Source: Cellulomonas avistercoris (GTDB lineage Bacteria; Actinomycetota; Actinomycetes; Actinomycetales; Cellulomonadaceae). Taken from it: 64,000 nt of DNA. A program made the position numbers and the translations under genes. How positions within the stretch are numbered: position 1 is the stretch's first letter; each line of letters starts with the position of its first letter. A model generated the notes under the pieces. It was not told the origin of the DNA. It worked only from the letters and a program-made list of their open reading frames with translations, and did not search any database. Positions 7,614 to 15,900 of the stretch are shown here, one piece after another. Location: the NCBI RefSeq assembly GCF_014836445.1, contig NZ_JACSQV010000002.1, positions 11,927-75,926 on the forward strand, given 5' to 3'.

Positions 7614-10184
7614 TCAGTCCCCCGGCGGCACCAGCATCTGGCTGTCCACCGCGTCGGCACGCACGGCGGCCGCGGAGTACGGCCACGGGAACTGCCGGCC
7701 CTGCGCCCACGCCTCGAGCTGGTCGGCGTAGTGCGCGCTCGCCGGGTGCCCGGAGGTGCCGGTGAGGTTGACCCAGGTCGAGGAGTCGAGGTCACCGAGG
7801 TCGACGACCATGCGCATCGACGGCGCCGACGTCACGCCGTACGAGCCCGTGGCCGCGTCCCAGCTCGTCGCGGAGACGATCGACGAGCCGCCGCCGACGC
7901 GCTGCGGCGCCGGGTTCACCAGGCGGTGCAGCATCCCCGGCACGCCGTCGCCGCCGAGCACGGGGTGCGTGGGCGCCGCGGTGTGCAGCTGGCCCCACTC
8001 CCAGTCCTCGGTGCGGCTGCTGATCTGGGCGGTGAGCTGGCGCCGCGCGGACACCAGCGCCCGGGCGAGGACGTCGTCGCGGCCCTCGACGACGCCGGGC
8101 GTCGACCGGTCGTCCCACCAGGGGGACGTCGGGTCGTCCAGCATCCCGCGGACGACCTCGAGCCACCGCGAGTCGCCGGTCGGCGCGTGCCCCTCGGGCA
8201 GGTCGTCCGCGAAGGTCAGCTCGAGCACGTCCGCCCACACGGCGGCGAAGTACATGGCGGCCGCCGAGTCGACGTCCATCATCTGGTCCCAGTCGCGCAG
8301 CAGCTGCTGGCCGGCACGGTCGAACGGGTCCTCGACGCGGACCTGCAGGAGGGCCGGGACGAGCACCTGCGCGTAAGGGCTGTGCGCGTCCGTCTGCAGC
8401 TCGGCCGTGCTCGCGACGTCCAGGGGCTCGCCCGTCGCGATGCGTGCCGCGAGCAGGTCGCGGACGCGCTGGCTGCGGTACCCGTAGTCGGTGTCCTCCG
8501 CGAGGAACGGCCCGACGCCGAGCGGGGTCACCGCCTGGTTCGCCGCGACGACGAAGCCCTCGACGGGGTCCAGGACGCGCGGCATGTCCGCCGGGTCGAC
8601 CCAGCCCTGCCAGTCGTAGCGCGAGTCCCACCCGGGACGCGGCCATGTGCCGTCCGACGGGACGGGGCCGGCGACGGCACCGCGCAGCGGGACCCTGCCG
8701 GGCGCCTGGTACCCGATGTGCCCGTCGGTCGTGGCGAACACGATGTTCTGCGCGGGCACCTCCAGCAGGACCGCGGCCGCCGCGACGTCCGTGGCGTCCT
8801 GCGCGGTCATGAGCGCGAAGATCGCGTCGCCCGTGCGGCCCGGCGTCAGCGCCGTCCACGACAGCGCGACCTCGAACCGCAGGCCCGGGGCGTCGTCCGG
8901 GACGGGCGCGCGCTCCACGTCGGGCAGGTCGAGGACGTCCGAGACGAGGGGTCCGTGCCGCGTGCTGCGCACGTCGATGTCGACGTCGTCACCGCCCGCG
9001 ACCTCGATCGTCTCGGTCCGCACGTCGAGCGGCACCCGCTGCCCGTCGACGATGACCTCGCCGTCCTCGACGCGCTCGAGGAAGAAGTCGGTGACGTCGG
9101 CACCCATGTTCGTCAGGCCCCACGCGAGCGACCCGTTGTGGCCGATGACGACACCGGGCAGCCCCGCGAGCGAGAACCCCGTGGCGTCGAACGGGCACGC
9201 GTCCGTCACCTCGGCGCAGCGCAGCCCGACCTGGGACCAGACCCCCGGCGCCGAGATCCCCATGTGGGGGTCGTTGGCGAGGAGCGGCTTGCCGGACACG
9301 GTGTGCTCCCCGGCGACGGCCCACGAGTTCGACCCGACGCCGTCGCCGTCGCCGACGAGGTGCGGGACGGCCGCGAGCGCGCGCTCGGCCGACTCCAGCG
9401 CGCCCTGCAGACCCGCGTCGGTCAGGTCCAGCTGCGTCGTCGAGGCCGCGGGGGACGTCCCGGCGGCGACGTCGGCGGAGGTGACGATCGGCAGGTTGCG
9501 GTCCTGCGGGTACGGCGGGAAGAGCTCCTCGACGCGCGCGACGTCCTGCACGAACCGATAGGTCTGGGCGCGCGAGAGCTCACGGTCGTAGTTGGCGCGC
9601 AGGTCCCAGGCCATGGCCTTGAGCCACGCGAGCGAGTCGATCGGGTCCCACGCCTCGGGCGCCCGCTGCGGGACGCGCAGGCCCAGCACGGTGTACTCCA
9701 TCCCGATGGAGCCCGGGTCCCGGTCCTCGAGGTAGGCGTTGACGCCGTCGGCGTAGGCCTGCAGGTGGTCACGGGTGTCCTGCGACAGCAGGTCCCACTC
9801 CTGCTCGGCGACGCGGCGCCAGCCGAGCGTGCGGATCACGCGGTCCGCCTCGATCGCGCTCTCGTCGTCCCCGACGAGCTCCGCGAGCCGGCCCGCGCTG
9901 ACGTGGCGGCGGTAGTCCATCTGGAAGAACCGCTCCTGCGCGGACACGTAGCCCTGCGCGAGGAACAGGTCGTACGGCGTCTCGGCGACGATCGTCGGGA
10001 CCCCGCGGGCGTCGCGCGTGACCTCCACCTCGGCCTCGAGCCCGGCGAGCGCCTGGGTGCCCTGGACGTCGGGCAGGGGGCGGCGGACGACGAGCGCGCT
10101 GACGAGGGACGTGACCACCAGCGCGAGGACGACGACGACGGCGAGGACGACGAGCGCGGCTCGCAGGCGATGGCGACGGGGCAC
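7614..10184 (-). CDS. Penicillin acylase family N-terminal-nucleophile hydrolase, membrane-anchored
   Basis: An 856-residue Ntn-hydrolase that should self-cleave into alpha and beta subunits and hydrolyse an amide. Residues about 8-32 form one hydrophobic helix, so the protein is exported and anchored or secreted. The alpha region carries VEVTRDARGVPTIVAETPYDL and QERFFQMDYRRH. The maturation site is GVG-Ser285-Asn-Ser-Trp; Ser285 would become the nucleophile of the beta subunit. LANDPHMG and VIGHNGSLAWGLTN follow, as in the family. The C-terminal part has the usual GGDGVPG and GGGSSIV blocks. Start is the GTG at 10184, with TAGCCT seven bases upstream. The substrate (penicillin, acyl-homoserine lactone or another amide) cannot be read from the sequence. 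Confidence 0.88.
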   Translation of the reverse strand: MPRRHRLRAALVVLAVVVVLALVVTSLVSALVVRRPLPDVQGTQALAGLEAEVEVTRDARGVPTIVAETPYDLFLAQGYVSAQERFFQMDYRRHVSAGRLAELVGDDESAIEADRVIRTLGWRRVAEQEWDLLSQDTRDHLQAYADGVNAYLEDRDPGSIGMEYTVLGLRVPQRAPEAWDPIDSLAWLKAMAWDLRANYDRELSRAQTYRFVQDVARVEELFPPYPQDRNLPIVTSADVAAGTSPAASTTQLDLTDAGLQGALESAERALAAVPHLVGDGDGVGSNSWAVAGEHTVSGKPLLANDPHMGISAPGVWSQVGLRCAEVTDACPFDATGFSLAGLPGVVIGHNGSLAWGLTNMGADVTDFFLERVEDGEVIVDGQRVPLDVRTETIEVAGGDDVDIDVRSTRHGPLVSDVLDLPDVERAPVPDDAPGLRFEVALSWTALTPGRTGDAIFALMTAQDATDVAAAAVLLEVPAQNIVFATTDGHIGYQAPGRVPLRGAVAGPVPSDGTWPRPGWDSRYDWQGWVDPADMPRVLDPVEGFVVAANQAVTPLGVGPFLAEDTDYGYRSQRVRDLLAARIATGEPLDVASTAELQTDAHSPYAQVLVPALLQVRVEDPFDRAGQQLLRDWDQMMDVDSAAAMYFAAVWADVLELTFADDLPEGHAPTGDSRWLEVVRGMLDDPTSPWWDDRSTPGVVEGRDDVLARALVSARRQLTAQISSRTEDWEWGQLHTAAPTHPVLGGDGVPGMLHRLVNPAPQRVGGGSSIVSATSWDAATGSYGVTSAPSMRMVVDLGDLDSSTWVNLTGTSGHPASAHYADQLEAWAQGRQFPWPYSAAAVRADAVDSQMLVPPGD

Positions 10185-10228
10185 GGTCGAAAGGCTACCC
10201 GCGAGGACGCTTGACGGTGGCGCTAGAG

Positions 10229-10255
10229 TTGGCACTCGGATCCTGAGAGTGCCAG
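10229..10255 (+). promoter_or_regulatory. CIRCE element (HrcA operator) with overlapping promoter
   Basis: TTGGCACTC, nine bases, then GAGTGCCAG matches the CIRCE consensus TTAGCACTC-N9-GAGTGCTAA at 16 of 18 arm positions with the exact spacer. A -10-like TAGAGT (10224-10229) ends where the element begins, so HrcA bound here would cover the transcription start. It faces the zinc-ribbon gene at 10438, with about 180 bases of leader between. No groES, groEL or hrcA gene is nearby. Confidence 0.85.
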
Positions 10256-10437
10256 CAGCGCCCGCGACGCGGGCGCGACCGGACGGACGAGCTCGGTGAC
10301 CCGACGGCAGGCCGAGCGGCGTCCAGGACGCCACCGGCCGGGACGGGTGGACACCCGCCGCCGCCGGTGCAGCGGCACCCTCGGGGAAACCTTCGAGCAC
10401 GGCCGGGGACGCCCGGCGACGACGATCGGGAGTCACC

Positions 10438-10803
10438 TTGCCCACCTATGCCTACCGCTGCACGGCCTGCGACCACGCCTTCGAGGTGCAGCAGTCGTTC
10501 ACCGACGACGCGTTGACCGTCTGCCCCGCGTGCGAGGGGCGCCTGCGCAAGGTGTTCTCGAGCGTCGGGGTCGTCTTCAAGGGCTCCGGCTTCTACCGCA
10601 ACGACGCTCGCACGGGCAGCACCACGTCCGGCAGGTCGAGCGGGTCGGGCACGTCGGGCACCTCGACGGACACGTCGTCGTCCTCGTCGTCGTCCTCCGA
10701 CGCGTCGACGTCCACGTCGAGCAGCACTCCGGCACCGTCCTCCACGGGCTCGACGAGCTCGCCGGCCCCCGCGACGACGTCCAGCTCCGCCGCCTCCGCC
10801 TGA
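10438..10803 (+). CDS. FmdB-type zinc-ribbon protein
   Basis: A 121-residue protein whose first 55 residues are the FmdB/CxxC_CXXC_SSSS zinc ribbon. It starts PTYAYRC; the four zinc cysteines are C8, C11, C29 and C32, followed by LRKVFSSVGVVFKGSGFYRND. The remainder (about residues 60-121) is low-complexity Ser/Thr/Asp tail. The start codon is TTG at 10438 with GGGAG upstream; homologues begin at exactly this MPTYxY. The function is not known; the fold suggests metal-dependent binding to nucleic acid or protein. It is first after a CIRCE element and is followed by the SAF and mscL genes, an order usual in actinobacteria. Heat-shock control is an inference. Confidence 0.88.
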   Translation: MPTYAYRCTACDHAFEVQQSFTDDALTVCPACEGRLRKVFSSVGVVFKGSGFYRNDARTGSTTSGRSSGSGTSGTSTDTSSSSSSSSDASTSTSSSTPAPSSTGSTSSPAPATTSSSAASA

Positions 10804-10938
10804 CCCCACCCGCGGCGGGGCCCGTCGGGCACGCCCCGGACCGGCGCGAGCCGACCACAGGCCCCGCACCCGGCACCCTCCTCCCCCGGCAGGGAGGAGG
10901 CAGGCCCGCCGCGGGCCGTGCGCACCTAGCGTCGCGCC

Positions 10939-11652
10939 ATGGCCCTCCTGACACCCGCGAGCGCACCGCCCCGGCGCGCGACCGACGAGCGTCCGCTGCC
11001 CCCACCGCTGCCGCACGTGCGCGGCGCCGCCCGCGCGCGGGCACGGTCGGCGCTCTGGCGGTTCCGGTTCCTGCTCGCGGCGGTGTGCCTGGGCGTGGCC
11101 ACGGCTGCGACGGTCGAGGCGCTGCGCCCGCCGGCCGCCGCCACGCTCCCCGTGGTCGTGCTCGCGCACGACGTGGGTGCGGGTGCCGTCCTGGCGGCGG
11201 GTGACCTCGTCGTCGCCGACGTGCCCGCGGACGCCGCGCCGGACGGCGCGTTCCGGTCGCCCGACGACGCGCACGGGAGCGTCGCCGCCGTCGACCTGCC
11301 CGCTCGCCTCCCGCTCGCCCCCACGCTGCTGGCCGGCACCGGGCTCGCCGGCCCCACCGGCACCGTGGTGGTCGCCGTCCGGCTCGACGACCCCGCCGTG
11401 GCGGAGCTGCTGGAGCCGGGCCTGCACCTCGACCTGGTGGCGGCACGCCTCGAGGGCGGCCCCGGTGAGACGGTGGCCCGCCGGGCGCTGGTCCGCCCCG
11501 CGCCCGGCGCCGGCACCCCGTCGGGCGGCCTGCTGGGCGCTGCGCCGGCGGACGACGGACCACCGGTGCTCGTCGCGGTGACCCCCGAGGAGGCGGTGCG
11601 CATCGCGCAGGCGTCGGTCGCGTCCCGCCTCGTCGCGGTCGTCGTGCCATGA
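10939..11652 (+). CDS. SAF-domain (CpaB/RcpC-like) membrane-anchored protein
   Basis: A 237-residue protein with a basic proline-rich N-terminus, one transmembrane helix near residues 45-62 (FLLAAVCLGVATAATVEAL), and then a SAF domain starting at VVVLAHDVGAGAVLAAGDL. The C-terminal half resembles the RcpC/CpaB beta domain (VVVAVRLDDPAVAELLEPGLHLDLVA). CpaB/RcpC proteins assist Flp pilus assembly, but no pilus genes are in the window. This gene occurs next to fmdB and mscL in many actinobacteria, so it is probably a stand-alone exported protein of unknown role. TAGCGT lies six bases before the ATG at 10939, so it can also be transcribed on its own as a leaderless mRNA. Confidence 0.8.
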   Translation: MALLTPASAPPRRATDERPLPPPLPHVRGAARARARSALWRFRFLLAAVCLGVATAATVEALRPPAAATLPVVVLAHDVGAGAVLAAGDLVVADVPADAAPDGAFRSPDDAHGSVAAVDLPARLPLAPTLLAGTGLAGPTGTVVVAVRLDDPAVAELLEPGLHLDLVAARLEGGPGETVARRALVRPAPGAGTPSGGLLGAAPADDGPPVLVAVTPEEAVRIAQASVASRLVAVVVP

Positions 11653-11698
11653 TCGGAGAGGAATGCCGGAAAACCGCCGCAGGTCCAGGAGGGGTCGA

Positions 11699-12319
11699 AT
11701 GTCCGAGAACAGGCGTGACGGACTGCGCGGGGCGGGTCACCGGTTGCGATCCGTCGGCGAGAATCCCCAGGTCAAGGGCGTTGCGAAGGTGTTCCAGGGT
11801 TTCAAGGACTTCATCTCCCGCGGAAACGCGGTCGAGCTGGCCGTCGGTGTGGTCGTCGGTGCGGCGTTCACGCAGGTCGTCGACGCCCTGCAGAACGGGC
11901 TCATCAGCCCGGTCGTCGGGTGGATCTTCGGCAAGCCCAACCTCGACAACCTGTGGAACATCGGGCCCTACACGTGGAACGGCGACATCGCGGACACGGC
12001 CCAGCCGATCATGGTCGGGGTCATCCTCAACGCGATCATCCAGTTCCTCATCACGGCCGCGGCGATCTACTTCCTCATCGTCCTGCCGCTCAACGCGCTC
12101 GCGGCACGGCGCAAGAAGGGCCAGGAGGACGAGCCGGCCGCACCGGCCGAGGACCTCCTGCTGCTGCAGGAGATCCGCGACCTGCTCGCGCAGCGGCTCA
12201 GCCCGGCGATCGCGAACGACACGACCGGCGCACCCGGCGACCCGGGCACGCCGCCGCCCCCGCCGCCGTCACCCGCCGGGCCTGCAGGCGGTCCGCCCAG
12301 CATCCCGCCGGGCGCTTGA
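11699..12319 (+). CDS. mscL: Large-conductance mechanosensitive channel MscL
   Basis: MscL opens under membrane tension to release solutes after osmotic downshock. The 206-residue protein has the core GFKDFISRGNAVELAVGVVV (TM1) and the FLITAAAIYFLIVLPLNALA helix (TM2). The cytoplasmic helix EDLLLLQEIRDLLAQR follows. Two features exceed the usual 130-150 residues: about 30 extra basic N-terminal residues and a proline-rich tail. The ATG at 11699 is chosen because AGGAGGGG sits four bases upstream. An ATG at 11663 with GGAGAGG almost touching it would add 12 residues. It is probably co-transcribed with the SAF gene. Confidence 0.93.
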   Translation: MSENRRDGLRGAGHRLRSVGENPQVKGVAKVFQGFKDFISRGNAVELAVGVVVGAAFTQVVDALQNGLISPVVGWIFGKPNLDNLWNIGPYTWNGDIADTAQPIMVGVILNAIIQFLITAAAIYFLIVLPLNALAARRKKGQEDEPAAPAEDLLLLQEIRDLLAQRLSPAIANDTTGAPGDPGTPPPPPPSPAGPAGGPPSIPPGA

Positions 12320-12331
12320 CCGTCCGCATCT

Positions 12332-12352
12332 GACGGTCCGCGCCTGACCGTC
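12332..12352. terminator. Hairpin after mscL
   Basis: GACGGTC and GACCGTC form a perfect 7-bp inverted repeat across a seven-base loop, 13 bases after the mscL stop. The segment CCGCGCCTGACCGTC recurs once more just downstream (about 12377-12391), so the region up to 12400 is mildly repetitive. Confidence 0.5.
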
Positions 12353-12434
12353 CCGCAGACCGTCAAAACCTGAGGCTCCGCGCCTGACCGTCGGGACGCG
12401 AACGTCCGGACCACGCCGATCCGGCGGACCACGG

Positions 12435-12812
12435 CTACCAGTGCGGGGGCTTCTCGCGCCGCAGCCGTTCGTCGTTCGACGACGACTCCTCACGACCCCA
12501 GCCGTGGTCGGAGTCGTCGGCGGACCGCGTCGCGCGCCACAGGTCGTCGACGGTGACACCGGTCCCCGTCGCCCCCGGACCGCCGGTCGCGTCGGTGACG
12601 GCTCCGGACGCCACGGCGTCCGGGACGTCGGCGTCCGGGGCGTCGGCGTCGGGTGCGTCCGCCGGCGCCCGGTGCGCCGCAGCCGCACCCTCGCGGGCCG
12701 GTCCCGTGGCGGACGGGAACGCCGGCAGGTGGGCGTGCAGCACCGACTCGTCGGTGCCGACGGTCCCGGAAGGTCGCACGGCCCGGCGCGGACGGCGAGG
12801 TGCGCTGCTCAT
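12435..12812 (-). CDS. Small acidic protein downstream of the helicase-like gene
   Basis: A 125-residue protein of unknown function. It starts basic (SSAPRRPRRAVRPSG), runs through an Ala/Asp-rich low-complexity stretch (DAPDADAPDADVPDAV), and ends in a more ordered tail (VDDLWRATR, DDSDHGWGREE, SNDERLRREKPPHW). The final NDERL...PPHW pattern looks conserved in character and is the part most likely to be functional. The ATG at 12812 follows GAGGATCGGGAC. It lies 99 bases downstream of the large helicase-like gene on the same strand and may be co-expressed. Confidence 0.7.
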   Translation of the reverse strand: MSSAPRRPRRAVRPSGTVGTDESVLHAHLPAFPSATGPAREGAAAAHRAPADAPDADAPDADVPDAVASGAVTDATGGPGATGTGVTVDDLWRATRSADDSDHGWGREESSSNDERLRREKPPHW

Positions 12813-12911
12813 GTCCCGATCCTCGCACCGCACGCACCGGCACCGCGCCGGGGGACGGTGCGCGACCGCCCGCCCTCCCCTGTCGCCGGTCGGTCGCGCA
12901 CCGGCGGCGGA

Positions 12912-15900
12912 CTAGCTGAAGGCGCGGGTGACGGCCGCACGCACGGCCGAGTCGACGCGGTGGCTGCGCCGTGTCACGCCGAGCTCGGCGCGGAGCGCGT
13001 CGGCGAGCTGGTCGCGCGTGCGCTGGGCGCCGTCCGACCGCAGCCAGCGCACGAGGTCGTCGAGCTGGTCGTCGCTGTACGCGTTGATCGGCAGGCCCGC
13101 CCGCACGTCGGGACGCGGCAGCGTCGGCACGGCGAGCGCGAGCTGCTCCCCCGCCGGCGGCGTGTCCATGAACGCCTCGGTCTGCGCCACGACACCCGTC
13201 ACCGGGGCCTGCGGGGCGGGCGTCGCGGTCGCGGGCACGGCCCCCGACCCCACCACCGGCATGACACCGGTGGGCGTCCGCACGATCGGCGTCGCACCCG
13301 TCGCCGGCCGCACCACGGGCGTCGCACCGGTCGCCGGCACCACGGGCGTCGCACCGGTCGCCGGCACCACGGGCGTCGCGCCGGTCGCCGGCACCACGGG
13401 CGTCGCGCCCGTCGCGGGCCGGACGACGGGCAGCGACCCGGTCGTCGGGTGCGTCACGTAGGGGCGCACGGGGCGGCTCTGCTGGTCGTCGAGCGCCTCC
13501 GGCGCAGTGGGCACCGCGACCGGCAGCGGCTCCGCCGCATCTGGCAGCCGCTCCACGAGCGCCGCGTGCACGGCGCGCCGGATGCGGTCGACCTCCGCCT
13601 GCGGGTCGAGGAACGCGGCCGCGGACCACACCCGCACGACGGACCAGCCGAGGCGCGCGAGCCGGTCGCCGACGAGGCGGTCGCGCACGCGCACGCTCGG
13701 CTCGCCGACGTAGGTGTCGTCGTCGGTGAGGACCGCCACGAGCATCTCGTCCGGCAGGTCGGGGTGACCCACGACGAGCGGGATGCGCGCGCCGCCGGGG
13801 ACGCCGTGGTCGACGTCGACGAGCAGGCCGTGCCGCCAGAGCCGCTCGGCCAGGTCGAGGACGAGGCGGTCGGGGTCGGCACCACCCGTGGGCCGCTCCT
13901 TCGCGCCGTGCCCGGCACCCTGGGCGCCGCGCTCGGCGGCGAAGCGCAGGACGTCGGCCAGCAGCCTCGGGCCGGGGCCGCGCAGCCGGTCGGGGTCGAG
14001 GTCGTCCCCGCCGAAGCACGTGACGACGGTCAGCCGGTGCCGCGTCGAGCCGAGCGCGTCGAGCAGCAGCGCGTCGCCGCCGGGGCGGCTGACGGGACCG
14101 AACGTGTGCAGCACCCGGCGGTGCGGCGTGCGGCCCAGGCCGACGGACAGGATGACGGCGTCGCGCCGCAGGCCACCGACGTTGGTGACGTCGACCACGA
14201 CGAACGGGTCGGCGCGGCCGGCGTCGAAGAACACGGCCAGCGCCGGGTTGTCGCGCACCTCCGCCATGACGGTCTCGCGCACCGCGTCCGCGTGCCGCGG
14301 CGTGAGCGTGACGACCGCGAGCGACTCGCCCGGGTGCTGCAGCACGTGCTCGACGACGAGCTCGAGGACCCGCTCGACCTCGGCGGACGTCGAGTCGACC
14401 ATGCTCGAGGCGGGGTCCGGCATGCCCGTGCCGTCGACCGTCTCGAGGGTGACCAGGGGCCGCGAGTCCGGCAGGGGCGTCGGGACCAGCACGCCCTCGT
14501 AGCCGTGCTCGGCGAGGAAGCGCGTGAGGTACGGGTCGCGCCGCGAGGCGTCGGCGTGCAGCGCGACCGACGGCAGGACCGCGGCGAGCTCGCGGACCGC
14601 GCTGCCCGACGCGCAGCGCGCGTCCCCGACGACGACGACCTGACGGCCGCGCGCGATCGCGGGCACGGCGGCCTCGATGGGCAGGTGCGCGGCCGCGTCG
14701 ATGACCACGAGATCGACCGTGCGGGTCGCGGGCAGCACCTGCGAGACGAGCATGGGACCGGCGACGAGCACGGGGCGCAGCCGGCGCGCGAGGTCGGGGT
14801 AGCGCGCGACGGTGTCGCGCAGCGAGGTCATGCGCTCCTCGACGAGCTCGGCGAACAGCCCTTCGGCCTGGTCCCGGTGCGCGCGTACGGCGGCCGCGAT
14901 GCGGCCGATCGCCGCCGCGAGCACGGGTGCCGTCCGGCTGACGACGTGCCGGCGGTCGAGCGCCGCGTACCGCGCGGACAGCTCCCCGAGCGCCGAGCCG
15001 TCGTACCCCACGAGCGCGGGGTCGGCGGCCAGGACGTGCTCGAAGACGGTGCTCCACCAGGCCAGGTCCAGCTCGGCGGGCGCCTGCCGGGGGTCGGTGC
15101 GTCGCGCCGCGAGGTCGTCGACGAGCTCGCCCAGACCGGCGGCGCGCAGACCGTGCAGCAGCTGGGTGCGCTCGGGCAGCGTGTCGAGCGCGGCCGCACC
15201 GGAACGCAGCCGCGTGAGCCGCTCGCGCAGCTCGTCGAACGGCGTGGTCGTCAGGCGCCCACCCAGCGGCGTCGTCGCGAGGACCTGGGCGACGCCCTCG
15301 ACGTCCTGCCGGACCGCCGCGTGCTCGTCCTCGATGACCTCGAGGCTGTCGGGCAGCCGCGGCCAGCCGCCGGCGGGGCAGTGCGCCTGCCACACCTCGC
15401 GGCGCTCCTGCACCTCGATGAGCGCACCGTGCAGGTCGGCGACGGGACGCCCGGGCCGCAGCATGTCCTTCGCCTGCTTGCGCAGGCGCCGGCGCACCCA
15501 GTACCCCATCGCGATCCCGCGCTCCTCGCGCCACTGCTTGGTCGCGGTCGCGGCGACCAGGTCGGCGGCGGTGCGCTCGAAGACCATCGGCTGGAAGACG
15601 TCGAGGGACGCGCGGACGCCGTCGAGCATGCGCAGCTGCTCGGCCCACTGGTCGAGGGTCGTCGCGTGCGTCAGGCCCGTCTCGCCCGCGACCTGCGCGA
15701 CGCGCTCGACGAGCAGCGGCAGGCTGACGTCGAGGAGCCGGTCGAGGCGGCGGCGCACCACCTGCGCGTCGGCGGCGGTGCGCAGGTCGGCCCCGTACCA
15801 GGGCGTGTCCTGCGGCCGCAGCGAGAACGCGCCGAGCTCACCGGCGTGGACCAGGTCCTGCGCGAGCCGCGTGCGCCGCTCGGGGTCGAGCGCGTGCGCG

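Noticed and set aside
11663-11698. Earlier MscL start at ATG 11663
   Set aside because: Its ribosome site almost touches the codon; ATG 11699 has AGGAGGGG at a normal distance. Not excluded.
13288-13440. 27-base tandem repeats as a possible CRISPR or iteron array
   Set aside because: Units are contiguous without spacers, in frame, and encode a linker of the helicase-like protein.
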